From contig JBOIBN010000003.1 of NCBI GenBank assembly GCA_050739575.1, positions 1 to 64,000 on the forward strand: a stretch of DNA of 64,000 nucleotides. The letters are read 5' to 3'. Shown piece by piece: positions 8,589-17,588 of the stretch (its first letter is position 1; each line of letters opens with the position of its first letter). This DNA is from JBOIBN01 sp050739575. GTDB lineage: Bacteria > Pseudomonadota > Gammaproteobacteria > JAKDMP01. The translations under genes were made by a program, and so were the position numbers. The notes below the pieces were generated by a model that was not told the origin of the DNA, made no database searches, and worked only from the letters and a program-made list of their open reading frames with translations.

Positions 8589-9390
8589 GCAGCGCGCCAT
8601 TGGCGGCCGTCACCCCTGGCGCCGAGCAGACGTCATCAGGGTTGCCGCCGTCGAGCCGGCAGATCGCCGCGGTGAGGGCATTTACCTGCGGCATCGCTTG
8701 CTGGAACAATGCGCTTTGTGGATCGGCGAAGGCTTTCGCAGCGGTATCCCAGTCCTTGCCCGTGAGATCTCCCGGCAGCAGCATCGGGCGATTAAGGACA
8801 TATTGTCCGTCGAGATAGATGAACGGGATGGACCCGAACACTGGAGTGTAGGGTGGGGCGTCGTACGTGCTGTAAATTTTGTTTTGCTCATCCGTCGGCT
8901 TCATCAGCACCTTGCCGTTGCGGTCCTCGGTTTCTACCGGCTGGAAGACGAGATGATCGCTGGTGTATGTCGCGTGCAGGAAGGAGAATGTCGGCGTATT
9001 CGGATAGGCGTCCTGCGACGAGGAGAGCATGTAGTCAACCCCTTCGAGCTTGCCGAAGCGCACCAGCGTCAGTATCAGAGCCCAGCGCTGGCCCGCGCAG
9101 TAGGGGCAGAAATCCGCGCCCATGTAGAGCAAACCAACCTTGTCGCCGGTGCCGAGACGGGGGCCGTCTATGGCTTTGAGGTCCACCGGCTCGGGTACGA
9201 CGGAAAGTCGGAGCCCCGCCTTGCTCGCTTGCTCGAGAGTGGTAATGAGGCTCGCAGGCACCGGCTTGTTGAGTTTCGCGGCGAGAGCGGGCGAGGTATT
9301 GTCTTGGGCGGAACCTAATACGCCGGCGGCGAACGCCGGGCTCGCAAATCCAGCGAGTACAAGAGCGAACAGTTTCAGGGGGCGGGGCAT
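8563..9390 (-). CDS. secreted DUF929-type thioredoxin-fold protein
   Basis: A 275-residue protein with a signal peptide ending near AFAAG. The segment LLYMGADFCPYCAGQRW has a C-P-Y-C pair at the start of a helix, the arrangement of thioredoxin-like folds, and the family signature GADFCPYCAxQRW is that of DUF929. A second conserved block is FGSIPFIYLDGQY. It probably works in the periplasm as a thiol oxidoreductase-like protein of unknown partner. I chose the ATG at 9390 because it begins the signal peptide; an upstream start adds 19 unrelated residues. Confidence 0.75.
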   Translation of the reverse strand: MPRPLKLFALVLAGFASPAFAAGVLGSAQDNTSPALAAKLNKPVPASLITTLEQASKAGLRLSVVPEPVDLKAIDGPRLGTGDKVGLLYMGADFCPYCAGQRWALILTLVRFGKLEGVDYMLSSSQDAYPNTPTFSFLHATYTSDHLVFQPVETEDRNGKVLMKPTDEQNKIYSTYDAPPYTPVFGSIPFIYLDGQYVLNRPMLLPGDLTGKDWDTAAKAFADPQSALFQQAMPQVNALTAAICRLDGGNPDDVCSAPGVTAANGALLKLSQGGS

Positions 9391-9461
9391 GGCGGTCTCC
9401 GTGTTGGCCTCGGGCCTATTATCGGCTACCGTGTGTGACCACACCAAATCTTCGACGTTCC

Positions 9462-10187
9462 ATGTGTGTCATCGCATGGGCCTGGCAGGTCCATCCCCGC
9501 TATCCGCTGATGGTGCTCGCAAACCGTGACGAACGCCATGCGCGTCCGGCCTTGTCCGCCCACTGGTGGACGGATGCGCCCGAGGTGCTCGCCGGGCGGG
9601 ATGTCGAAGCGGGCGGAACTTGGCTCGGCATTACGCGTACAGGACGATTTGCGGCGGTGACCAATCGTCCCGGCGCGAAACCGCCGGACGCATCTTCACG
9701 CGGCGATCTAACGGCGGATTTTCTTCGTGGCTTGGCAAGCGTCGAGGCGACTGCGGATGCGATCGCGACCCGGGCGGAAGCTTATGCGGGGTTCAACCTG
9801 CTGCTCGGCGACCGGACGACACTCGTGTTCGTCTCCAATCGGGAGACTTGCCGCCGGCTCGATCCTGGCGTTTACGGCATGGCGAACGGTGCACTCGACG
9901 AGCCGCTGCCCAAAGTAGAGCGGCTGGTTGTCGCGCTCGACGGTTCGAGCGCGGACGGCGCTGAGGCGGATGTGTGTCGCTGGCTTCATCTCCTCGAAGA
10001 CGACAAGCCAGAACGCGGACGCGACAGCACCGGTGCGATCTTCGTGCGGGGCGCGGAGTACGGTACGCGTGCATCAAGCCTGCTCCTGATTTGCGCCGAC
10101 GACCGTGTCCGTTTCGTCGAGCATGGTTTCGGCCCGCTTGGGCAGCGGCTGGGCATCGTGACCTTCGAATTCTGGATCGCGGCATGA
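9462..10187 (+). CDS. NRDE (TANGO2-like) family protein
   Basis: A 241-residue protein starting MCVIAWAWQVHPRYPLMVLANRDE, the diagnostic N-terminus of the NRDE/TANGO2 family, with Cys2 exposed as in Ntn-type proteins. Further family blocks are WLGITRTGRFAAVTN and GVYGMANG. Bacterial members are of uncertain function; eukaryotic TANGO2 has been linked to heme or lipid handling. The stop overlaps the start of the next gene (ATGA), implying one transcript and coupled translation. The ATG at 9462 places Cys at position 2, which decides the start. Confidence 0.85.
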   Translation: MCVIAWAWQVHPRYPLMVLANRDERHARPALSAHWWTDAPEVLAGRDVEAGGTWLGITRTGRFAAVTNRPGAKPPDASSRGDLTADFLRGLASVEATADAIATRAEAYAGFNLLLGDRTTLVFVSNRETCRRLDPGVYGMANGALDEPLPKVERLVVALDGSSADGAEADVCRWLHLLEDDKPERGRDSTGAIFVRGAEYGTRASSLLLICADDRVRFVEHGFGPLGQRLGIVTFEFWIAA

Positions 10188-12079
10188 ATCGCTCTCCCGT
10201 CTTGTGGGACTCTGAATTGTCGGCGCAAGCGGTGGCGACCGGAGCATGCCTGCTCGCCGAACCCTGGGTGGATTCGAAGCGGTTCTACTGGCTGCAGAGC
10301 CTGCCGGCCGAAGGCGGGCGGATCACGGTCATGGCGGCCGCCGCCTGCGCCACTCCTCGCTCTTTGGTGACGGCGCCGTTGAGCGTGCGTAGCCGAGTGA
10401 ACGAATACGGCGGCGGCGCCTATGCCGTCGCGCCCGCTGCGCTCTGGTTCGTGAACGATGAGGATCAGGCGTTGTGGCGCGTTACCGCGGACGGGGGCGG
10501 GCCGGTCTTCCGGCGCGAGGGCGTCGCGCTCGGCGATCTCGCCTGGGACAGCGCACGGCGGCGCATTCTGGCCGTGGCCGAGGATCGGTATGCGCCCAGG
10601 CAGGTATGCCAGCGTTTGATTGCGATCGGAGAAGGCGGCGAGGTTACGGTACTCGCGTCCGGCGCGGACTTTTACGCCGCGCCACGCCCGGCGCCAAACG
10701 GCGCTGCGCTTGCCTGGCTGGAATGGTCCGCGCCGGACATGCCCTGGGATGTAACGCGTCTGATGTACGCGCGGATCAATGAGCGGGGCAACGTCATCGA
10801 TATTCATCCTGTGGCCGGCGGTTCCGGTGAATCGCTCGCGCAACCGGAATGGTCGCCCGAAGGTGATTTATACGTCGTTTCGGACCGCGAAGGCGGATTC
10901 TGGAATCTTCATCGGGTGAGCGAAAACGGTCTCGAGGCGGTACGCCGCGCTCCGGCCGAATGCGCACGGCCGGCCTTTGTGTTTGCACAGCGGCAGTATG
11001 CCTTCACGCCCGCTGGCGGTCTCATCCTCGCCGAAGTGGGCGATGGACTGTGGCGTTGTCTGGAGGGACGGCGCGACGGCGGCGATTTCAAGGGAATCCT
11101 GCCAGGGCTCACCGAGATCGCCGGGGTTGCGGCCGGGTCCGCCGGCATTGCGGTGCTCGGCGGCGGCGCCACCGAGCCCCTCGCGCTGTGGGCGCGGGCG
11201 GGCGCGGAACCGGAATTCCGCCGCCTTGCGGGCAGCCTCGATTTTGCGCTCGATCCAGGTTATCTGAGCAAGGTCGAATCGCTCAACTTTGCAAGCGCCG
11301 ATGGCGCGATCACGCACGGACTTTATTTCCCGCCCGCGCATCCGCGCATGCATGTCGCCGGAGCGGTGCCGGTGCGCGTGCGTTGTCACGGCGGACCCAC
11401 TTCGGCCGCTTCGAGTGCGCTGGAGTCGAAGACACTTTACTGGACCAGCCGTGGCTTCGGCGTGCTCGAACTCAACTACCGCGGCTCCAGCGGCTACGGC
11501 CGCAGCTATCGCGAGGCGCTCTACGGCAACTGGGGCGTCGTCGACGTCGCCGATGCCTGGGCTGCGGCCCGCGGACTCGTCGCCGCCGGCGTGGCCGATC
11601 CTCGAAGCCTCGTCATCGCTGGCGGCAGCGCTGGCGGACTTACCGTGCTGCTCGCGCTCATCGGCGATAGTCCGTATGCCGCCGGCGCGAGTTACTACGG
11701 CGTAACCGATCTTGCCCGACTGGCGCAACATACGCACCGTTTCGAGTCCCATTACGGTGACCGGCTTGTGGGCCCTTGGCCCGCTGCCCGCGCGTTATAT
11801 CTCGAACGTTCGCCGCTGGAACGGATGGAAGAGATAACCTGCCCGGTAATTTTCTTTCAGGGGCTGAACGACCCGGTCGTGCCGCCAGCGCAGAGCGAAC
11901 GCATGGCACGTGCTCTCGCCGGGCGCGGCGTGACAGTGGCCTACGAAACCTTTGCCGGCGAGCGCCATGGCTTTCGCCGCCCGGAAACGATCGCCCGCAC
12001 GCTCGCCGCCGAACTCGACTTCTACGTTCGCGTCCTCGATTCCGCGCCTTCAGCGACTCTTGATCCGAACCCCGGTTAA
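10184..12079 (+). CDS. S9 family prolyl oligopeptidase-like peptidase
   Basis: A 631-residue serine peptidase with an N-terminal beta-propeller (about residues 1-370, repeats such as WSPEGDLYVVSDREGGFWNL) and a C-terminal alpha/beta hydrolase domain. The catalytic triad is visible: Ser482 in GGSAGG, Asp563 in GLNDPVV and His595 in ERHGF. No signal peptide is seen, so it probably acts in the cytoplasm on short peptides, as a dipeptidyl or acylaminoacyl peptidase. The ATG overlaps the stop of the NRDE gene. A convergent pilus ATPase gene follows. Confidence 0.9.
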   Translation: MNRSPVLWDSELSAQAVATGACLLAEPWVDSKRFYWLQSLPAEGGRITVMAAAACATPRSLVTAPLSVRSRVNEYGGGAYAVAPAALWFVNDEDQALWRVTADGGGPVFRREGVALGDLAWDSARRRILAVAEDRYAPRQVCQRLIAIGEGGEVTVLASGADFYAAPRPAPNGAALAWLEWSAPDMPWDVTRLMYARINERGNVIDIHPVAGGSGESLAQPEWSPEGDLYVVSDREGGFWNLHRVSENGLEAVRRAPAECARPAFVFAQRQYAFTPAGGLILAEVGDGLWRCLEGRRDGGDFKGILPGLTEIAGVAAGSAGIAVLGGGATEPLALWARAGAEPEFRRLAGSLDFALDPGYLSKVESLNFASADGAITHGLYFPPAHPRMHVAGAVPVRVRCHGGPTSAASSALESKTLYWTSRGFGVLELNYRGSSGYGRSYREALYGNWGVVDVADAWAAARGLVAAGVADPRSLVIAGGSAGGLTVLLALIGDSPYAAGASYYGVTDLARLAQHTHRFESHYGDRLVGPWPAARALYLERSPLERMEEITCPVIFFQGLNDPVVPPAQSERMARALAGRGVTVAYETFAGERHGFRRPETIARTLAAELDFYVRVLDSAPSATLDPNPG

Positions 12080-12171
12080 CGGCTTCGGCACTATGTGTAC
12101 AGGCCTCGTGCGGAAGACGCCGCATAAGGCGGAAAGATCGCTGCGCGGCTCCCTCGGTGCTTGATCCGGCG

Positions 12172-13227
12172 TCAGGTGAAGTGGATTTTCGCCTCGAGGT
12201 TGGCGCGTGAATCGGCGTTGGCGAGGGCCTCGTCGAGTGAAATGCGGCCCTCGCGATACAGAGCCAAAAGGGCCTGATCGAAACTTTGCATCCCAGGCTC
12301 GCCCGAATCTTCCATGGCCGCCTTGATTTCGCGCAGGCGGCTCTCCCGGATGAGATCCGCAATGAAGGGTGTGTTCAGCATCACCTCGACGGCGGGGAGC
12401 AATTTGCCGTCCAAGCCGGTGAGGAGACGCTGCGAGATCACCGCGCGCAGATTGGCGCTCAAGTCGAGCAGAATCTCATGCTGCATGAGTTCTGGGAACA
12501 TGCTCAGGATCCGGTCCAGCGTCTGCGCCGCATTCGTCGTGTGCAGGGTGGAAAGCCCGAAGTGTCCCGTGTTGGCAAGCGTGATCACGGCGCCCATCGT
12601 CGCGCGATCGTGAATTTCGCCCACCATCACCACGTCGGGTGCGGCGCGCAGCGCGCTGCGCAGGGCGAGAGGATAGGAAGGCGTATCGGTGAACAGCTCG
12701 CGCTGGTTGACGATCGAACGCCGATGCGCGTGGGTAAATTCGATCGGATCTTCGATCGTGATGATGTGATCGGCGCGTTCGCGGTTGCGCTTGTCGAGCA
12801 TCGCGGCGAGCGTGGTGGATTTGCCGGCGCCGCTCGCGCCGACCATGAGTATCAGACCGCGCGGCGACATCGCAAGTTCGCCCAGAATCGGAGGCAGGTT
12901 CAGCGTCTCCAGCGCAGGGATTTCCGCCGGGATATAGCGGATCGTGAGCGACGTCATGCCGCGCTGGCGGAAAACATTGAAACGGAAGCGGCCGTTCTCC
13001 GGATCTTCGAATCCGAAATCAACTTGTAGTTGTTCGCGAAAGCGTTGCCGCTGGTTTTCGTTCATCAGGCCGGTCGCGGCAACTTCGATGTCATGGTCCG
13101 AGGGCGTCTCCTCTCCGACGGAGAGCATTTGTCCCTCGACCCGGAGTTTGAGGCGTGCATTCGCCGTCAAGTAAAGATCTGAGGCCGAGCGCTCGCGCAT
13201 GAGCTGGAGATACGGTTTCAATTGCAT
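12172..13227 (-). CDS. PilT/PilU-type ATPase paralogue, PilU-like, divergent
   Basis: A 351-residue type IV pilus retraction-type ATPase. It has Walker A GASGAGKST, an Asp-box ITIEDPIEF, Walker B VVMVGEIHD with the Glu kept, and His-box STLHT. Differences from PilT are clear: the GE-R-D-x-E pattern reads GEIHDRAT (Arg to His, Glu to Ala), and the AIRAG-type motif reads FIADLIRES. It is the third and most divergent of three tandem paralogues (see 13315 and 14502), 87 bp after the second. It may tune retraction force or use a particular pilus. The start MQLKPYLQLM at 13227 matches the family. Confidence 0.8.
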   Translation of the reverse strand: MQLKPYLQLMRERSASDLYLTANARLKLRVEGQMLSVGEETPSDHDIEVAATGLMNENQRQRFREQLQVDFGFEDPENGRFRFNVFRQRGMTSLTIRYIPAEIPALETLNLPPILGELAMSPRGLILMVGASGAGKSTTLAAMLDKRNRERADHIITIEDPIEFTHAHRRSIVNQRELFTDTPSYPLALRSALRAAPDVVMVGEIHDRATMGAVITLANTGHFGLSTLHTTNAAQTLDRILSMFPELMQHEILLDLSANLRAVISQRLLTGLDGKLLPAVEVMLNTPFIADLIRESRLREIKAAMEDSGEPGMQSFDQALLALYREGRISLDEALANADSRANLEAKIHFT

Positions 13228-13314
13228 GTGTGACTCCCGCGGAGGTGACGGACGCAGGCTGCCCACAGGCGGCGCGCAACCAGCGGCGCCCGCTGCACCC
13301 CCACTTCCCGCCTG

Positions 13315-14475
13315 TCAGCTGAGGCGCCGGCCATGGTCGGCGTCATCGAGCGTCATGCTGTCCAGTCCCTCGTCGAAGCGGTGATCCTCGCGTTTGCTCT
13401 CGAGCTTGATGCGCAGCCGGAGTTCGTTCTGGGAATCGGCATTGCGTATGGCCTCTTCGTAGACCACGGCGCCGGATTCGTAGAGATTGAAAATGGATTG
13501 ATCGAAGGTCTGCATCCCGGCGCGCGGGGACTTCGCCATGACTTCCTTCAGCCCCGCCACGTCGCCCTTGAAGATCATGTCGGCGACGAGCGGTGTATTG
13601 ATAAGTACCTCGACGGCGGGCAGGCGGCCCTCGCCGCCCGCCTTGCGCATCAGCCGCTGGGATATGACTGCCTTCAGATTGAACGAAAGGTCCATCAGCA
13701 ACTGTTGGCGCCGCTCTTGCGTGTAGAGATTGATGATGCGGTCGAGCGCCTGATTGGCGTTGGTGGCGTGCAGCGTGGCGAGGCACAAGTGGCCGGTTTC
13801 GGCGAAAATCACCGCCTGCTCCATGGTTTCGCGGTCGCGGATCTCGCCGATCTGGACGACGTCAGGCGCCTGGCGCAGCACGTTCTTGAGCGCGGTGTGC
13901 CATTCGGTCGTATCCACGCCGACTTCGCGCTGGGTCACGACGCAACCCGCGTGTTCGTGCACGTATTCGATCGGATCCTCGATGGTCACGATGTGGCCGT
14001 GCGAATTGCGATTGCGATGGCCGATCAAGGCGGCGAGCGTGGCCGTCTTGCCGGCTCCGGTCGCGCCGACCACGATCACGAGGCCGCGTGGGGTCAGCGC
14101 GATGTCCTTCAGCGCCGGCGGCAGGTTGAGTTCTTCGACGGTCGGGATCGTAGGGCTGATGGTGCGCAGCACCGCACCCTGGCGTCCGCGCTGCACGAAG
14201 GCGCTCACCCGGAACCGGCCGATCCCCTCCGGGCTGATCGCGAAGTTGCATTCCTTGGTGGCGTCGAACTCGCGATTTTGCCGGTCGTTCATGATTGCGC
14301 GCACGAGGACTGCGCTCTGTTCGCCGCTAAGCGGGCTTTCGGTAAGGGGTCGCACCTGACCGTCCACCCGGATCGCCGGCGGAAACCCGGCGGTGATGAT
14401 GAGATCCGAGGCGCCGTGGGTAAGCATGGAGCGCAGCAAATCCTGCATGAACCCTGCGGCCTGTTCGAGTTCCAT
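13315..14475 (-). CDS. pilU: PilU-like type IV pilus retraction ATPase
   Basis: A 386-residue ATPase with the PilU-type N-terminus (MELEQAAGFMQDLLRSMLTH). It has Walker A GATGAGKTA, Asp-box VTIEDPIEY, Walker B VVQIGEIRDRETM and His-box ATLHATNANQALDR. The C-terminus is longer and Asp/Arg-rich, as in PilU. PilU works with PilT as an accessory retraction motor at the inner-membrane base. It follows pilT by 26 bp on the same strand. The start at 14475 is preferred because upstream sequence is low-complexity Arg/Gly/Pro. Assignment as PilU rather than a PilT copy rests on position and tail. Confidence 0.85.
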   Translation of the reverse strand: MELEQAAGFMQDLLRSMLTHGASDLIITAGFPPAIRVDGQVRPLTESPLSGEQSAVLVRAIMNDRQNREFDATKECNFAISPEGIGRFRVSAFVQRGRQGAVLRTISPTIPTVEELNLPPALKDIALTPRGLVIVVGATGAGKTATLAALIGHRNRNSHGHIVTIEDPIEYVHEHAGCVVTQREVGVDTTEWHTALKNVLRQAPDVVQIGEIRDRETMEQAVIFAETGHLCLATLHATNANQALDRIINLYTQERRQQLLMDLSFNLKAVISQRLMRKAGGEGRLPAVEVLINTPLVADMIFKGDVAGLKEVMAKSPRAGMQTFDQSIFNLYESGAVVYEEAIRNADSQNELRLRIKLESKREDHRFDEGLDSMTLDDADHGRRLS

Positions 14476-14501
14476 CGGCGCTCCCGGGCCCTGGGCCGCG
14501 G

Positions 14502-15545
14502 TCACAGGAAGTTGTCCTTGTTCTGGGCCTTGAGACGCGCGTCTTCGCGGTTGATAAGGCCGTGGCGCAGCAGTTCCTTGAGGGACTGATCCAGGGTCTG
14601 CATGCCGACGCCCTGTCCGGTCTGGATCGTCGAGTAGAGCTGGGGAACCTTGCCTTCGCGGATGAGGTTGCGCACCGCCGGCGTACCGATCATGATTTCC
14701 CATGCGGCAATGCGTCCGCCGCCGTTCTTCTTCATCAGGGTCTGTGCGATCACCGCACGCAGCGACTCCGAGAGCATGCCGCGCACCATCTCCTTCTCGC
14801 CGGCGGGGAAGACGTCTACCACCCGGTCAATGGTCTTGGCGGCCGAGCTCGTATGCAGGGTGGCGAACACGAGATGGCCGGTTTCGGCCGCGGTCAAAGC
14901 GAGGCGGATGGTTTCGAGATCGCGCATCTCGCCGACCAGGATCACGTCCGGGTCCTCGCGCAGTGCGCTGCGCAGGGCCTCGGCAAAACCGAGCGTGTCG
15001 CGGTGCACCTCGCGCTGGTTGATCAGGCACTTCTTGGATTCGTGCACGAACTCGATCGGATCCTCGATCGTCACGATGTGCGCGTTCCAGTTTTCGTTGA
15101 CGAAGTTCACCATCGCGGCGAGTGTCGTGGTCTTGCCGGAGCCGGTCGGTCCGGTCACCAGCACGATGCCGCGCGGCTGCATCGCGATATCCCGGAACAC
15201 CGGCGGTGCTCCGACGTCCTCGAGCGTCACCACGCCCTGGGGGATGGTCCGGAATACCGCGCCGGGGCCGTTTTTCTGATTGAACGCATTCACCCGGAAG
15301 CGGGCGAGGCCCGGGATCTCGAAGGAAAAGTCGGTCTCCAGGAATTCTTCATAGTTCTTGCGTTGCCGGTCGCTCATGATGTCGTAGAGCATGTCGTGCA
15401 CATCCTTGTGCTCGAGTACCGGCTCATTGATGCGGCGCATGTCCCCATCCACCCGGATCATGGGCGGCACCCCCGTCGACAGGTGCAGATCCGAGGCGTT
15501 GTGCCTCTTGCCGAAGGCCAGAAGCTGGGAAACGTCCAGTGCCAT
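14502..15545 (-). CDS. pilT: type IV pilus retraction ATPase PilT
   Basis: A 347-residue hexameric ATPase that depolymerises pili to drive twitching and DNA uptake. All PilT motifs are intact: Walker A GPTGSGKTT, Asp-box VTIEDPIEF, Walker B VILVGEMRDLET, His-box FATLHTSS, and the AIRAG-type motif PAVRNLIREGK needed for retraction. The start MALDVSQLLAFG matches characterised PilT proteins. It is first of three tandem paralogues and divergent from proC. The yggS gene often found between pilT and proC is missing. Confidence 0.95.
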   Translation of the reverse strand: MALDVSQLLAFGKRHNASDLHLSTGVPPMIRVDGDMRRINEPVLEHKDVHDMLYDIMSDRQRKNYEEFLETDFSFEIPGLARFRVNAFNQKNGPGAVFRTIPQGVVTLEDVGAPPVFRDIAMQPRGIVLVTGPTGSGKTTTLAAMVNFVNENWNAHIVTIEDPIEFVHESKKCLINQREVHRDTLGFAEALRSALREDPDVILVGEMRDLETIRLALTAAETGHLVFATLHTSSAAKTIDRVVDVFPAGEKEMVRGMLSESLRAVIAQTLMKKNGGGRIAAWEIMIGTPAVRNLIREGKVPQLYSTIQTGQGVGMQTLDQSLKELLRHGLINREDARLKAQNKDNFL

Positions 15546-15688
15546 TCGTCGCGCCCCCCCTTGATCTTTGCGCATCTTATAACGTGTTGGCCGCTTATGT
15601 GCAAGCCTTAGGCTCCCGGCGCGGTAGCGAGCCCTCGATCCGGTGCCTATAGAATGTCGGCTTGGCGGCAAAATACACGGGTGGTCGG

Positions 15689-16507
15689 GTGACGTACGGC
15701 GGCCGAGTTGCCTTTATCGGCGGCGGCAACATGGCGCAGAGTCTCGCGGGCGGACTGATCGCCGCGGGCTGGCCGGCACCGGCGCTCGCCATCGCCGACC
15801 CCGACCCCATGCAGCGCGATCGTCTCGCACGTTTCGCGCCGGCCGCGATCACGGCTGACAATGCGATGGCCGTGACCGGCGCGCAACTGGTCGTACTCGC
15901 GGTCAAGCCGCAAGCGGCGGCGCAGGCGCTTGCCGAGGTGGCCGAAGTATTGCGGCGCGAACGTCCGCTGCTGCTTTCCATCGCGGCGGGTTTGCGTCTT
16001 GCCGCCATCGAGTCCGCCGTCGGAGCTGAACTCGCTGCCGTGCGGGCGATGCCGAACATGGCGGCGCTCGTCGGCCGCGGGGCGAGTGCCTTTTTTGCCA
16101 ATGCGCGGGTGGACGCTGCCGGGCGGGCACTTGTACGCGAGGTATTGGAAGCCGTGGGCATGACGGTCGAGGTGGACGAGGAGACGCTGCTCGATGCGGT
16201 GACGGCGGTCTCGGGCAGCGGACCCGCGTATTTCTTTTTGTTGGTCGAGACCTTGGCCGAAGCGGGAGTGGCGGCGGGACTCAGGCGCGAGACTGCACTT
16301 ACGCTTGCGAGCGCCACAGGCGCCGGTGCGATGGCGCTTCTCGCCACGAGCGGCGAGACGCCAGCTGCGCTGCGCAAGCGGGTGACTTCGCCCGGCGGCA
16401 CCACAGCCGCTGCGCTCGGGGAATTTGACCGCGGTGATTTCGCAGGATTGGTGCAACGCGCGGTGTTGTGCGCCGCACAGCGGGCGCGCGAACTCGGCGG
16501 CGGTTAG
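15689..16507 (+). CDS. proC: pyrroline-5-carboxylate reductase
   Basis: A 272-residue enzyme catalysing the last step of proline synthesis, NAD(P)H reduction of pyrroline-5-carboxylate. The dinucleotide-binding GGGNMAQSL is near residue 10, and the family signature TSPGGTTAAAL lies near the C-terminus. The central SGSGPAYFF loop is also present. I took the GTG at 15689 as start; a TTG at 15662 would add nine residues and cannot be excluded. It is followed 4 bp later by yggT, the usual arrangement. Confidence 0.93.
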   Translation: MTYGGRVAFIGGGNMAQSLAGGLIAAGWPAPALAIADPDPMQRDRLARFAPAAITADNAMAVTGAQLVVLAVKPQAAAQALAEVAEVLRRERPLLLSIAAGLRLAAIESAVGAELAAVRAMPNMAALVGRGASAFFANARVDAAGRALVREVLEAVGMTVEVDEETLLDAVTAVSGSGPAYFFLLVETLAEAGVAAGLRRETALTLASATGAGAMALLATSGETPAALRKRVTSPGGTTAAALGEFDRGDFAGLVQRAVLCAAQRARELGGG

Positions 16508-16511
16508 GGGC

Positions 16512-17078
16512 ATGGGGACAATGGCGGACAACGGCGTACGCGCGCTCATTTTCATAATCAACGTGGCGTTCACCCTTTACATTGCCGCCCTGTATCTGCG
16601 CATCCTGCTGCAGAAGCTGGGAGCGGATTACTACAACCCGCTCGTGCAATTCGTCGTGCGAATCACCGATCCGCCGGTGCGGCCGTTGCGGCGGCTGATT
16701 CCCGGCCTCGCGGGCTGGGACATGGCCTCGCTCACGCTCGCCGTCGTCTGTGCGGTGCTGAATGCCTGGCTCGTGCTCTCGCTGCTTGGACTCGGATCCG
16801 CGGGCAGCCTGATCGGCCGTTATGCGGGCATGAAGCTCCTCGCGGTGCTGATCAACCTTTATATCGTTTCGATTCTGGTGCAGGCGATCATGAGCTGGTT
16901 CAATCCCCGGCGCTACAATCCGATCGCCGTGGTGCTGTGGCGCCTGAATGAACCGCTGCTCGCGCCCGTGCGCCGGATTGTGCCGCCGCTTGGCATGTTC
17001 GATCTCTCGGCACTGATCGTCATCATCGTGCTGGAGGCGGTCTCGATTTTCCTCGGGCTTCCCGGCTTTCTTTCCTGA
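16512..17078 (+). CDS. YggT family inner-membrane protein
   Basis: A 188-residue protein with two YggT repeats, each a pair of transmembrane helices. Each repeat carries the family motif D(P)P-V-x-P-x-R-R: one at TDPPVRPLRRLIPGL near residue 51, a second at LNEPLLAPVRRIVPPLG near residue 146. YggT proteins have been linked to osmotic stress tolerance and envelope organisation but their molecular role is unsettled. Its position directly after proC is conserved in Proteobacteria. Start codon choice is between ATGs at 16512 and 16521; both precede the first helix. Confidence 0.88.
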   Translation: MGTMADNGVRALIFIINVAFTLYIAALYLRILLQKLGADYYNPLVQFVVRITDPPVRPLRRLIPGLAGWDMASLTLAVVCAVLNAWLVLSLLGLGSAGSLIGRYAGMKLLAVLINLYIVSILVQAIMSWFNPRRYNPIAVVLWRLNEPLLAPVRRIVPPLGMFDLSALIVIIVLEAVSIFLGLPGFLS

Positions 17079-17110
17079 ACCGGCCCGACGTCGGTAGAAC
17101 CGATAAAAGA

Positions 17111-17139
17111 CTGCAAAAAGCCGTATTCTGTGCTATTGT
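17111..17139 (+). promoter_or_regulatory. putative sigma70 promoter of the HU-like gene
   Basis: CTGCAA (17111-17116) and TATTGT (17134-17139) are separated by 17 bp, 50 bp before the ATG at 17190, in a locally AT-rich stretch. Fit to consensus is moderate. An SD-like CAGGAG lies 8 bp before the start codon. Confidence 0.4.
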
Positions 17140-17189
17140 TTGTTTCGCTTTTACCTTAACTTGGCCTACTGAATCAGGAGTTATTATTT

Positions 17190-17528
17190 ATGGCGAAGAC
17201 AAACAAGGCTGGGGCTGCTTCTGCGGCCAAGCCGCTCACCAAGTCCGAGATCGTACGCTATGTCGCGGAACACAACGATCTCACCCGTGCCCAGGCTTCC
17301 GGCGTTCTCGAGTCGCTCGAGAAGCTCATCAAGCGTGAGTTGGGACGCAAGGGCCCCGGCGTATTCAATCTTGCCGGCCTGCTCAAGATTCGCTTGGCGA
17401 AAAAGGCCGCGACCAAGGCTCGCGAGGGCCGGAACCCCTTTACCGGCGAGACGATCATGATCAAGGCGAAACCGGCGCGGCACACGGTGCGTGTGACTGC
17501 GCTCAAGAAACTGAAGGAGATGGTTTAA
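17190..17528 (+). CDS. HU/IHF-like DNA-binding protein with Lys/Ala-rich N-terminus
   Basis: A 112-residue nucleoid-associated protein. After a Lys/Ala-rich leader (residues 1-15) comes an HU fold: helices LTKSEIVRYVAEHNDLTRAQASGVLESLEKLI, then GPGVFNLAGLLKIRLAKK and a DNA-binding arm region with REGRNPFTGE, matching the RNP-x-TGE signature of HU/IHF. It is slightly longer than the 90-residue standard HU. It is monocistronic, with its own candidate promoter and a strong hairpin terminator. Not enough is visible to assign HU-alpha or HU-beta. Confidence 0.85.
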   Translation: MAKTNKAGAASAAKPLTKSEIVRYVAEHNDLTRAQASGVLESLEKLIKRELGRKGPGVFNLAGLLKIRLAKKAATKAREGRNPFTGETIMIKAKPARHTVRVTALKKLKEMV

Positions 17529-17556
17529 GCCTCTCGAGGCTTAAGCGCAAGCCCGG

Positions 17557-17588
17557 GTGCCGCCGGTCCTGCGCCGGCGGCACCTTTC
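17557..17588 (+). terminator. hairpin terminator after the HU-like gene
   Basis: Perfect 10-bp stem GTGCCGCCGG (17557-17566) and CCGGCGGCAC (17574-17583) with a seven-base loop, followed by only a short CTTTC. It lies between convergent genes and may serve both; its right end touches the stop of the terB-like gene. Confidence 0.65.

Noticed and set aside
12286..15611. Several plus-strand open frames of 200-420 codons opposite the pilT/pilU genes
   Set aside because: All are antisense shadows; they lack domains and the pil genes carry all ATPase motifs.
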